16,571 nt of DNA. Source: Flavobacterium sp. GTDB taxonomy: Bacteria; Bacteroidota; Bacteroidia; Flavobacteriales; Flavobacteriaceae. The notes under the pieces were generated by a model, which saw nothing but the letters and a program-made list of their open reading frames with translations, searched no databases and was not told the DNA's origin. Positions 1 through 6,766 of the stretch are shown here, in pieces. Each line of letters opens with the position of its first letter. The first letter of the stretch is position 1. The stretch covers positions 1 to 16,571 of the forward strand of contig JASLHL010000003.1 in the NCBI GenBank assembly GCA_030152225.1, given 5' to 3'. The position numbers and the translations under genes were made by a program.

Positions 1-138
1 ATCAAAAAAAAGTGTAATAACCCAATAATACGCTATTAAAAATAGACAAGCATTATTAAATTATCTTATATATTCACGATATGAGATTTTTTTGTATTTT
101 TTTATCCAATCCCCTACCTGTTATTTCGATATTCACCA

Positions 139-167
139 TAAAAAAAGAGTTAGGTTTTCCTAACTCT
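139..167 (-). terminator. Rho-independent terminator of the 2OG oxygenase gene
   Basis: A 9-bp perfect stem (146-154 pairing with 159-167) closes a 4-base loop. On the minus strand it is followed by a run of six T (complement of 141-146). It begins one base after the stop codon of the minus-strand gene ending at 169, so that gene ends its own transcript. Confidence 0.85.
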
Positions 168-168
168 C

Positions 169-795
169 TTATCTTGTTTTCAACCATCCCGTAATACTAT
201 AACGGGGTTTGTGCACCGTTCGAACCTCGTGTTCGATGGATTTACTGTCAAAAATAACCAAACGCCCTGGTAAAGCATAGACAATTTCTTCGCGTTCCCC
301 CCCTGCTTCATCGGGTAAAAACAACACCAGTTCTCCTCCATTAGCAGGCGTCCAATCCTTTTCATTGAGATACAACACCACCGAAAGCGTTCGACGCGTA
401 TCTTTGTGAAATACATCCAAATGACGTTGATAACCCGTTCCAACAGGATAACTCGCATAGTGGAATTCCCCTTGCTGAATCCCCAAGTAACAAGTGCGAT
501 TGACATAAGCAATAAACGCATTCATCTTTTGGAAGTACATCGCCTCCACTTCATCTGGCATCTGCTCATTCAACCACAAAATAAAATCACCCCTCACTTC
601 TTCTACCACTTGCTCCTCACTCGCCTGACCAATCGCCGCTTTTTTAAATACCTGCAAATCTTGCTTCATGAAAAAATTTGCTCGCAACAGGTCTATTTCG
701 CTCTCAGTGAAAAAACAGTCTACCACAGCGTAACCACGATTCACTAAATCGTGTATTATTAACTCATAAAATGAATTTACTTCAAAGTCACCCAT
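169..795 (-). CDS. EGLN/SM-20-like 2-oxoglutarate/Fe(II) dioxygenase (prolyl-hydroxylase-like)
   Basis: This 208-residue protein is probably a cytoplasmic 2-oxoglutarate- and Fe(II)-dependent dioxygenase that hydroxylates an unidentified substrate, perhaps a prolyl residue in a protein. The double-stranded beta-helix core shows YPVGTGYQRHLD at 117-127, giving the HxD iron ligands H125 and D127. The distal iron ligand is H189 (in EHEV) and the 2-oxoglutarate-binding arginine is R198 (in RYSITGW). GGEL at 153-156 also fits the fold. The YP-GTGY-RH-D pattern is that of the animal EGLN/PHD group and its bacterial relatives; a Pseudomonas relative hydroxylates elongation factor Tu, but nothing here proves the substrate. 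No signal peptide or membrane segment is seen. The ATG at 795 sits about 20 bases after a TATTTTTG promoter element. The gene is transcribed alone. Confidence 0.88.
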   Translation of the reverse strand: MGDFEVNSFYELIIHDLVNRGYAVVDCFFTESEIDLLRANFFMKQDLQVFKKAAIGQASEEQVVEEVRGDFILWLNEQMPDEVEAMYFQKMNAFIAYVNRTCYLGIQQGEFHYASYPVGTGYQRHLDVFHKDTRRTLSVVLYLNEKDWTPANGGELVLFLPDEAGGEREEIVYALPGRLVIFDSKSIEHEVRTVHKPRYSITGWLKTR

Positions 796-817
796 ATATC
801 ATTAGATAAAAACTAAG

Positions 818-825
818 CAAAAATA
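818..825 (-). promoter_or_regulatory. Putative Bacteroidota -7 element of the 2OG oxygenase gene
   Basis: On the minus strand this reads TATTTTTG, a match to TAnnTTTG, placed about 22 bases before the ATG at 795. No clear -33 element is seen at the expected distance. Confidence 0.4.
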
Positions 826-910
826 ATTTACAAGACAAAAAAAATAATGCGATAAAGGCACTTTTTTTTTATCTGTATTGCGTTAATTTTTTCTTAATAA
901 AATAAAGGTT

Positions 911-990
911 ATGGTTGATGTTTCACCATTCTCCATTCACCATTCTCCATTCACCATTCTCCACTCACCATTCTCCACTCACCCCTCTCC
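911..990. repeat. Heptad tandem array 1, abutting the bestrophin stop codon
   Basis: The plus strand carries four 14-base copies (924-937, 938-951, 952-965, 966-979; CACCATTCTCCATT, then ...CACT) and a partial copy at 980-990. Each 14-mer is two related 7-mers (CACCATT and CTCCATT), so the true period is 7. More degenerate heptads run back to about 911. The last base overlaps the stop codon (990-992 on the minus strand) of the bestrophin gene; read in that gene's sense it is a GGAGAATGGTGAATG-like tail starting at the stop. Confidence 0.9.
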
Positions 991-1916
991 TATTTTACAA
1001 TATAATTCTCATCAGGTACTACCAATTCCGGCAAAGGCAAATCTGAAATTTCCGATAGTGAATAGGAAATATTACCGCAGATTTGATCCAAGGCCAAGTC
1101 ATTTTCTTCCTCTCCAAAAGGTTCTGAAATCTCCGCAACTACTGCATCTAATGCAATAAAAGTATAGGCGACAAACGTCACAAAAAACGGCATCGTCCAC
1201 ACAATTAAATCGATCAAACCAAAAGGCAATAGAAAGCTATAGACATAAACAGTACGGTGAAGGATTATAAAGTATACAAAGGGAATTTTAGTGTGAACAA
1301 TGCGCTCACATCCTCCTAAGATAATAGACATTTGTCCCAAATGCTCATCCATTCTCGCCTGGGTAATCGAATCAATTCGCCCTGCTTTGTACTGCGCATT
1401 GATCCATTTGGTCAATTCACTCAATAAAAAAACAGGCTTGAATCGCTTGGTCATCATCTCTTGATATACCTCTTCGGATAGATAGGAACGTACAATGTCT
1501 AGATCCGTTTTATTTCTCAACTGTTTATTCAACGCATAACAAAATGCAATGATCAGTCGTATCCCATATTGCTTGTCCTTTTGGGTAAATTGATCGTCCT
1601 CTTTGATGAAATGCAAAATTTGAAAGGTCAACGATCGACTGAAAATCAATAAATTCCCCCACTGCTTACGCCCTTCCCAATAGCGATCATAGGCTGCATT
1701 GTTACAAAAACCCAAAAAAATCGCTAACGAAATCCCGACCAAGGCAAAAGCACCTACATTCAAAGGAATAATGATTTCTGGAAAAAAATAATGACTCCAA
1801 TACACCAACCAAGAAAAGAGAAAGATGGCTATTAACGTCGGGGCGATTTTTTTTAGCACGGATCCCTTCCAAATAAAAAGCATCTGAACAATGTGCTTTT
1901 TGTCTCTAACTATCAT
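990..1916 (-). CDS. Bestrophin-family (UPF0187/YneE) ion channel protein
   Basis: This 308-residue integral membrane protein belongs to the bestrophin family, pentameric ion channels (anion channels in animals; cation-conducting in at least one studied bacterial member), so the ion cannot be assigned. Family motifs are visible: NNAAYDRYWEGRKQWG at 72-87 after the second hydrophobic segment, CERI at 203-206, P-x-x-Y-x-x-I-L-H-R at 212-221, and the acidic cluster EISEPFGEEENDLALD at 262-277, which matches the calcium-clasp/C-terminal region of the family. Membrane segments lie near 26-46, 53-71, 211-233 and 235-257. The length is typical. The start at 1916 lies about 23 bases after a TAATTTTG promoter element. 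The gene is divergent from sodB, and its stop codon abuts heptad array 1. Confidence 0.9.
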   Translation of the reverse strand: MIVRDKKHIVQMLFIWKGSVLKKIAPTLIAIFLFSWLVYWSHYFFPEIIIPLNVGAFALVGISLAIFLGFCNNAAYDRYWEGRKQWGNLLIFSRSLTFQILHFIKEDDQFTQKDKQYGIRLIIAFCYALNKQLRNKTDLDIVRSYLSEEVYQEMMTKRFKPVFLLSELTKWINAQYKAGRIDSITQARMDEHLGQMSIILGGCERIVHTKIPFVYFIILHRTVYVYSFLLPFGLIDLIVWTMPFFVTFVAYTFIALDAVVAEISEPFGEEENDLALDQICGNISYSLSEISDLPLPELVVPDENYIVK

Positions 1917-1938
1917 AGACTTAAGAATTAATACCGTA

Positions 1939-1946
1939 CAAAATTA
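1939..1946 (-). promoter_or_regulatory. Putative Bacteroidota -7 element of the bestrophin gene
   Basis: The minus strand reads TAATTTTG, fitting TAnnTTTG. It would place the transcription start about 15-20 bases before the ATG at 1916. Confidence 0.5.
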
Positions 1947-2031
1947 CAAGATAACAACGGAATAAAAGGAAATTCCCCTGTTTAATTCCCAATAACTTTT
2001 ATCCTTCTGATCTATTGCTTGTTCAAACACA

Positions 2032-2080
2032 AATCTAAATCAATCTAAATATAATTTTAGAGTTATCTAAAATTATATTT
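2032..2080. promoter_or_regulatory. Candidate operator: 15-bp perfect palindrome plus phased TCTAAAT repeats, upstream of sodB
   Basis: Positions 2047-2061 and 2066-2080 are perfect inverted copies (15 bp each) around a 4-base centre, GTTA. The core reads TTTTAGA-N4-TCTAAAA. Just upstream, AATCTAAAT occurs at 2032-2040 and again at 2042-2050, exactly 10 bases (one helical turn) apart. The whole block lies about 20 bases before the -7 element at 2101, where an activator or repressor site would be expected. Which regulator binds is unknown; metal or redox regulators of the Fur, PerR or DtxR/MntR types are reasonable guesses for an iron SOD and iron-dependent reductase operon. It has no T-tract in the sodB direction, so it does not look like a terminator. 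Confidence 0.6.
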
Positions 2081-2100
2081 TTATAATACTAAATAACTTT

Positions 2101-2108
2101 TACCTTTG
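2101..2108 (+). promoter_or_regulatory. Promoter -7 element of the sodB-nrdBA operon
   Basis: TACCTTTG matches the Bacteroidota TAnnTTTG element. Transcription would start near 2113-2116, giving a leader of about 50 bases that consists largely of heptad array 2. No clear TTTG is seen in the -33 position, which fits a promoter that depends on an activator. Confidence 0.6.
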
Positions 2109-2115
2109 TGGTCAG

Positions 2116-2150
2116 GTAAACAGTAAACAGTGAACCATAAACAGTAAACT
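2116..2150. repeat. Heptad tandem array 2, in the predicted sodB leader
   Basis: Five consecutive 7-mers: GTAAACA, GTAAACA, GTGAACC, ATAAACA, GTAAACT. It lies between the predicted transcription start and the ATG at 2163. The same units, degenerate, appear in the distal part of array 3 read on its minus strand (TGAACCG, TCAACTA, TAAACC). Confidence 0.75.
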
Positions 2151-2162
2151 AAATTATATCTC

Positions 2163-2759
2163 ATGAAAATTGACTTACAACTACCAGAATTACCCTATGA
2201 AAAAAGTGCGCTTACGCCTTTAATCACCGAAGAAACATTCGATTATCATTATGGCAAGCACCACGCTTCTTATGTCAACAACCTCAAGGATATCATCCAA
2301 GATACGCCCCTTGTTGATCAAACCGTGGAAGCGCTCATCCTAAAAGGGCATCAAAACCAAGACCTTGCTCTTTTCAACAATGCCGCACAACACTGGAATC
2401 ACACCTTCTTTTGGCATTGCTTATCTCCTAATGGCGGAAAAGAACCAACGGGAAAAATAGCAGAGCTAATTCTACGTGATTTTGGGAGTTTTGAGCAATT
2501 CAAAGCGCAATTTTCAACCACGGCAGCGAAATTATTTGGTTGTGGTTGGGCTTGGTTGGCACAGAATGATCAAGGGGTATTGGAAATCATTCCTCTAAAA
2601 GAAGCCAATACGCCGTTGACCGTCAACAAAACGCCAATCTTAACCTTAGATGTTTGGGAACACGCCTACTATATCGACTACAGAAACGCTAGACCTCAGT
2701 TTATTGAAAACTTTTGGGAAATCGTCAATTGGGAATTTGCAAATCAAAATCTAAAATAA
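2163..2759 (+). CDS. sodB: Superoxide dismutase, iron type
   Basis: This 198-residue cytoplasmic enzyme disproportionates superoxide to hydrogen peroxide and oxygen. The metal ligands are H29 (YHYGKHH), H80 (WNHTF), D163 and H167 (DVWEHAYYIDYRNARP). The outer-sphere glutamine that separates iron from manganese enzymes is Q76, in NNAAQHWNH; the late glutamine of manganese enzymes (NQDSP in E. coli SodA) is missing, the equivalent stretch being KEANTPL. This supports an iron enzyme, though cambialistic activity cannot be excluded. There is no signal peptide. It is the first gene of a tight operon: the next ATG follows the stop codon by a single base. It is preceded by a TACCTTTG promoter and a large palindrome. 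Its peroxide product could be handled by the peroxiredoxin at 15575-16213. Confidence 0.97.
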   Translation: MKIDLQLPELPYEKSALTPLITEETFDYHYGKHHASYVNNLKDIIQDTPLVDQTVEALILKGHQNQDLALFNNAAQHWNHTFFWHCLSPNGGKEPTGKIAELILRDFGSFEQFKAQFSTTAAKLFGCGWAWLAQNDQGVLEIIPLKEANTPLTVNKTPILTLDVWEHAYYIDYRNARPQFIENFWEIVNWEFANQNLK

Positions 2760-2760
2760 A

Positions 2761-3207
2761 ATGAGTGATACCTGTATGAATCACCTGGAACGCTATTGGA
2801 AAACCTTAACCGTATCCAGCAATGAAAATTTTAATCAAAAAAACTATCTCGAAGCTTTAAAAGGCTACAAAGAGGCGATGTATAGAGCCGAAGTATTGAA
2901 CAATCATTGGGAGTTGTGTGTGCAATTAAAAATTCCGGTCATACAGGTATACCTCATTTCATGTAACAACTTGGCGTATACGTATGAAGAACTCAACCAA
3001 TTGGATCAAGCACAGAAATTCTTAAAACGAGCTATCTACTTCTTGATTCACCTATTGGAACACACCGAAATCTCAAGTATGGAGATTCAAAGTGATCTCA
3101 AACAAGCACTGTTGACCTATTCCGATTTTACTCAACGTACTCCATGCAAGACCACGACGGATAAAACCTGGGATGCCCTGATGCAAACCCTAACGAAACA
3201 CCAATAA
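2761..3207 (+). CDS. Small TPR-like helical protein between sodB and nrdB, function unknown
   Basis: I do not recognise a named family for this 148-residue protein. It looks all-helical and soluble, with two tetratricopeptide-like helix pairs: NENFNQKNYLEALKGYKEAM at about 21-40, and a second repeat at about 64-97 (NNLAYTYEELNQLDQAQKFL at 69-88). There is no signal peptide, membrane segment or enzymatic motif. Cysteines C5, C53, C68 and C129 are scattered. It starts one base after the sodB stop and ends 16 bases before nrdB, so it is almost certainly co-transcribed and may be translationally coupled to sodB. TPR folds bind proteins, so an adaptor or assembly role for SOD or the reductase is a plausible inference with no direct support. 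Confidence 0.85.
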   Translation: MSDTCMNHLERYWKTLTVSSNENFNQKNYLEALKGYKEAMYRAEVLNNHWELCVQLKIPVIQVYLISCNNLAYTYEELNQLDQAQKFLKRAIYFLIHLLEHTEISSMEIQSDLKQALLTYSDFTQRTPCKTTTDKTWDALMQTLTKHQ

Positions 3208-3223
3208 AACACATTAAAATGCT

Positions 3224-4195
3224 ATGATAGAACCTATTTTACAAGAAAATAATGACCGTTTTGTCATTTTCCCCATTGAACATTACGATATCTGGGAGTT
3301 TTACAAAAAAGCGGAAGCTAGTTTTTGGACGGCTGAGGAAGTAGATCTTTCCTCAGATCTCTCGGATTGGCACCATAAATTAAAAGAGGAAGAACGCTTT
3401 TTTATCTCTCGGGTATTGGCGTTTTTCGCTGCAAGTGATGGTATTGTCAACGAGAATTTAGCAATCAACTTCATCCAAGAGGTACAATATGCAGAAGCAC
3501 GATGTTTTTATGGTTTTCAAATTATGATCGAAAACATCCACTCCGAAATGTATTCCCTTCTTATTGATACCTATATCAAAGATCCCAAAGAAAAAGACTA
3601 TTTACTGCGTGCCATTGACACCATTGATTGCGTACAAAAAAAGGCTAATTGGGCACTGAAATGGATTGAAAGTGATACCTTCGCTGAGCGTTTAATCGCC
3701 TTTGCTGCGGTAGAAGGTATTTTCTTTTCGGGCAGTTTTTGCTCTATCTTTTGGCTGAAAAAACGAGGATTAATGCCTGGACTAACGTTCTCCAATGAAT
3801 TGATTAGCCGAGATGAAGGACTTCATTGTGATTTCGCTTGTTTACTCTATATCAACCACATACAAAACAAACTTTCAGAAGAAACGGTACACAGCATTAT
3901 TCGAGATGCCGTGGCCATTGAAAAGGAATTCGTCACGGAAGCACTACCTGTTCGACTCATTGGCATGAATGCAGCTCTCATGTGTCAATACATTGAATTT
4001 GTAGCCGATCGTCTACTTGTCACATTGGGATATGCCAAACTGTGGAACGCAAGTAATCCTTTTGATTTTATGGAACTCATCTCCTTACAGGGCAAAACCA
4101 ATTTCTTTGAACGCCGAGTGGGTGAATACCAAAAAACAGGGGTAGCCCAACAGGCGACAGCAGCAACTACTTTTTCGTTGAACGAAGACTTTTAA
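3224..4195 (+). CDS. nrdB: Class Ia ribonucleoside-diphosphate reductase, beta subunit (R2)
   Basis: This 323-residue subunit carries the diiron-tyrosyl radical cofactor that starts ribonucleotide reduction in NrdA. By alignment with mouse R2 the ligands are D72 (ASDGIVNEN), E103 and H106 (ENIHSEMY), E164 ([10 protein letters not shown]), E198 and H201 (RDEGLHCDF). The radical tyrosine is Y110, so this is a true tyrosyl-radical enzyme and not a Phe-bearing class Ic type. The sequence is strikingly close to the eukaryotic form, for instance [10 protein letters not shown] at 34-43 and [20 protein letters not shown] at 178-197. The C-terminal tail TFSLNEDF, which docks on the alpha subunit, is intact. 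It is the third gene of the operon, 28 bases before nrdA. No nrdI or nrdH accompanies it, as expected for class Ia. Confidence 0.97.
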   Translation: MIEPILQENNDRFVIFPIEHYDIWEFYKKAEASFWTAEEVDLSSDLSDWHHKLKEEERFFISRVLAFFAASDGIVNENLAINFIQEVQYAEARCFYGFQIMIENIHSEMYSLLIDTYIKDPKEKDYLLRAIDTIDCVQKKANWALKWIESDTFAERLIAFAAVEGIFFSGSFCSIFWLKKRGLMPGLTFSNELISRDEGLHCDFACLLYINHIQNKLSEETVHSIIRDAVAIEKEFVTEALPVRLIGMNAALMCQYIEFVADRLLVTLGYAKLWNASNPFDFMELISLQGKTNFFERRVGEYQKTGVAQQATAATTFSLNEDF

Positions 4196-4223
4196 TACCA
4201 ACCACTTATAAAACAAACACAAT

Positions 4224-6557
4224 ATGTATGTAATAAAGAGAAATGGCAAAAAAGAAGCCGTACACTTTGACAAAATTACCGCTCGCTTACACAAGTTGGT
4301 GTATGGACTGGAAATTACGGAGAATGAAATCATCGAAATAAGCAAAAAAGTCATCCAAGGAATATACGACAACGTCACAACGACAACCCTAGATACGTTA
4401 GCCGCAGAAACCGTGGCTGCTTATACCACAACCCACCCCGATTTTGCTATTTTAGCTGCCCGTATTGCAGTAAGTAATCTTCATAAAAACACGCTAAAAT
4501 CGTTTGCTGAAACAGCAGAAAAATTATATCATTATATCGATCCGATCACCCAAACTCACGCCCCACTGCTGGCGGAAGAAACCTATCACATCATTCAACA
4601 AAATGCCGATCGATTAAATAGCAGTATTATATACGAACGCGATTATTCCTTCGATTACTTTGGGTTTAAAACGCTGGAGAAATCCTACCTCCTTCGCACC
4701 AATAACACAATCGTGGAGCGCCCACAACATCTGTTTATGCGCGTCGCAATTGGCATCCATAAAAATGATATTGATGCCGCTATCGAAACCTATAACCTCA
4801 TGAGTAATAAATGGTTTATTCACGCCACTCCTACACTATTTAACGCGGGAACTCCTAAACCTCAACTGTCTTCTTGTTTTTTATTGACTATGAAAGAAGA
4901 CAGCATCCAAGGCATTTATGATACGTTAAAAAATTGTGCGCTAATCTCTCAATCGGCTGGAGGTATTGGTCTTAGTATTCACAATATACGCGCTACAGGA
5001 AGTTACATCAAAGGGACAGGGGGTGTTTCCAATGGGATTCTCCCCATGTTGAAGGTTTTCAATGAAACGGCGCGTTATGTTGATCAAGGGGGAGGCAAGA
5101 GAAAAGGTGCAATTGCCGTGTATCTCGAACCTTGGCATGCGGATATCCTCGACTTTTTAGACCTCCGAAAAAACCACGGCAAAGAGGAAATGCGTGCGCG
5201 CGACTTATTTCCTGCCTTGTGGATTCCCGATCTCTTCATGAAACGCGTAGAAGCAGATGCGCCTTGGTCCTTGTTTGATCCCAATGAAGTACAAGGTTTA
5301 TGTGATCTGTATGGAGAGGCCTTTGACGAACAATATATCGCTTACGAACAAGCAAATAAAGCCCGCCAAACCCTACCCGCACGAACTTTGTGGCAAGCTA
5401 TAGTTGAAACCCAAATTGAAACGGGAACTCCTTTTATGTGCTACAAAGATGCTGCCAATCAAAAATCCAATCAACAGAACTTGGGTACGATTCGCAGTTC
5501 CAACTTGTGTACGGAGATTATGGAATACACTGATTCCGAAGAGATAGCCGTGTGTAACCTCGCTTCTATTGCGTTACCCCGCTATGTAGAAGACGGGGTA
5601 TTCGACTTTCAAAAGCTGTATGAAGTTGCGAAAATCATCACCAAAAACCTCAATAAAATTATTGATCACAACTACTATCCCCTACCAGAAACTGCGCGTT
5701 CGAACCACCGTCATCGCCCCATTGGTCTTGGTGTACAAGGACTAGCTGATGTTTTTATGTTGTTGCGCTTGCCTTTTGAAAGTGAGGAAGCTCAAACCTT
5801 GAATCGCGACATCTTTGAAACAATCTACTTTGCTGCTTTAGAAGCTTCCATGACCTTAGCTAAAGAAAATGGAAGCTATGAAACCTTTGCTGGATCTCCT
5901 CTTTCTCAGGGTATTTTTCAGTTTGATTTATGGAAAACTTCTCCCTCCGATCGATGGGATTGGTCTAGTTTAAGCGAACAAATTAAACAATATGGCGTAC
6001 GAAACTCCCTTCTTCTTGCCCCAATGCCAACGGCTTCCACTTCGCAAATCTTGGGAAATAACGAGTGTTTTGAACCTTATACGAGCAATATTTACAACCG
6101 TCGTGTGCTCTCTGGAGAATTTGTTGTGGTGAATAAACACCTGCTCCAAGATTTAATACAGCTGAATTTGTGGAATCCTACGGTAAAGAATCAACTCATT
6201 GCCGCCAATGGCTCTATTCAATCCATCCCTAACATCCCCAAGGATATAAAGGCGCTGTACAAAACCGCTTGGGAAATCAAACAAAAAACCCTAATTGACA
6301 TGGCCGCAGATCGCGGAGCCTTTATCTGTCAATCCCAATCACTCAACCTATTTTTAGCTGAACCCACCGCGAGTAAACTAACCTCCATGCACTTTTATGC
6401 CTGGAAAAAAGGGTTAAAAACTGGGATGTATTACCTGCGAACAAGACCCGCTGTTGATGCCATCAAATTTACTGTTGATACGGGGCTGCTTCAACACCCC
6501 TCCCCTACAAGCAGTTGTTCCCTAGATGATCCGGAATGCCTGTCTTGCGGAAGTTGA
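4224..6557 (+). CDS. nrdA: Class Ia ribonucleoside-diphosphate reductase, alpha subunit (R1)
   Basis: This 777-residue catalytic subunit reduces ribonucleoside diphosphates to deoxyribonucleotides. An N-terminal ATP-cone (about 1-90, starting [17 protein letters not shown]) suggests allosteric activity control by ATP/dATP. The active site is complete: C218 (PQLSSCFLL), N427, C429 and E431 (NLCTEI), and C444 (AVCNLAS). The phosphate-binding [20 protein letters not shown] lies at 601-620. Radical-transfer tyrosines Y736 and Y737 are in [10 protein letters not shown]. The C-terminal redox pair is C772 and C775 in ECLSCGS. Numbering is within one residue of the human enzyme. It is the last gene of the operon. 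The decamer-repeat inverted structure at 6568-6680 follows its stop codon. Confidence 0.97.
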   Translation: MYVIKRNGKKEAVHFDKITARLHKLVYGLEITENEIIEISKKVIQGIYDNVTTTTLDTLAAETVAAYTTTHPDFAILAARIAVSNLHKNTLKSFAETAEKLYHYIDPITQTHAPLLAEETYHIIQQNADRLNSSIIYERDYSFDYFGFKTLEKSYLLRTNNTIVERPQHLFMRVAIGIHKNDIDAAIETYNLMSNKWFIHATPTLFNAGTPKPQLSSCFLLTMKEDSIQGIYDTLKNCALISQSAGGIGLSIHNIRATGSYIKGTGGVSNGILPMLKVFNETARYVDQGGGKRKGAIAVYLEPWHADILDFLDLRKNHGKEEMRARDLFPALWIPDLFMKRVEADAPWSLFDPNEVQGLCDLYGEAFDEQYIAYEQANKARQTLPARTLWQAIVETQIETGTPFMCYKDAANQKSNQQNLGTIRSSNLCTEIMEYTDSEEIAVCNLASIALPRYVEDGVFDFQKLYEVAKIITKNLNKIIDHNYYPLPETARSNHRHRPIGLGVQGLADVFMLLRLPFESEEAQTLNRDIFETIYFAALEASMTLAKENGSYETFAGSPLSQGIFQFDLWKTSPSDRWDWSSLSEQIKQYGVRNSLLLAPMPTASTSQILGNNECFEPYTSNIYNRRVLSGEFVVVNKHLLQDLIQLNLWNPTVKNQLIAANGSIQSIPNIPKDIKALYKTAWEIKQKTLIDMAADRGAFICQSQSLNLFLAEPTASKLTSMHFYAWKKGLKTGMYYLRTRPAVDAIKFTVDTGLLQHPSPTSSCSLDDPECLSCGS

Positions 6558-6680
6558 TTTTTTTTTGCGCGCGGTGTGTGCTGTTCGTGCGGTTTGCACG
6601 GTTTGTTATTTATAAACAAATTTACAAACCGCGCAAACCGCGCAAAAACAAACCGCGCGAAAAACAAACCGTGCATTTTT
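6558..6680. repeat. Nest of CAAACCGYGC decamers forming alternative hairpins after nrdA
   Basis: CAAACCGCGC or CAAACCGTGC occurs in direct orientation at 6625-6634, 6634-6643, 6649-6658 and 6665-6674, with near or exact inverted copies at 6587-6596 and 6596-6605. Three nested pairings are possible: 6587-6606 with 6624-6643 (20 bp, one mismatch and one G-T wobble); 6595-6606 with 6664-6675 (12 bp perfect, followed by TTTTT at 6676-6680, terminator-like); and 6568-6575 with 6652-6659 (8 bp GC-rich). A nine-T run at 6558-6566 starts right after the nrdA stop. At least one function is probably transcription termination of the operon. Its GC-rich character stands out from the surroundings. Confidence 0.75.
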
Positions 6681-6766
6681 GGTACAGTTTATGTGCATAA
6701 AAGAGCAGTACTCGGCTAAATTAAGTACTTTTACTTTTTTATTCACCCCTTTTAAACTGAATCAAC

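Noticed and set aside
841..893. Imperfect hairpin GATAAA...TTTATC near 850-880 as a terminator for the bestrophin gene
   Set aside because: Only about six base pairs are certain and the rest is an A/T run, so I cannot support it.
911..990. Heptad arrays as a CRISPR array
   Set aside because: The units are 7 or 14 bases with no unique spacers of constant length and no cas genes nearby.
911..1159. Plus-strand 82-codon open frame rich in His, Ser, Pro and Phe
   Set aside because: Its first part is just the translation of the 14-base repeats, and the rest is antisense to the bestrophin gene.
2047..2080. The palindrome upstream of sodB as a terminator of an upstream gene
   Set aside because: No gene reads into it; both flanking genes start here and point away, and no T-run follows apart from a few bases inside the arm.
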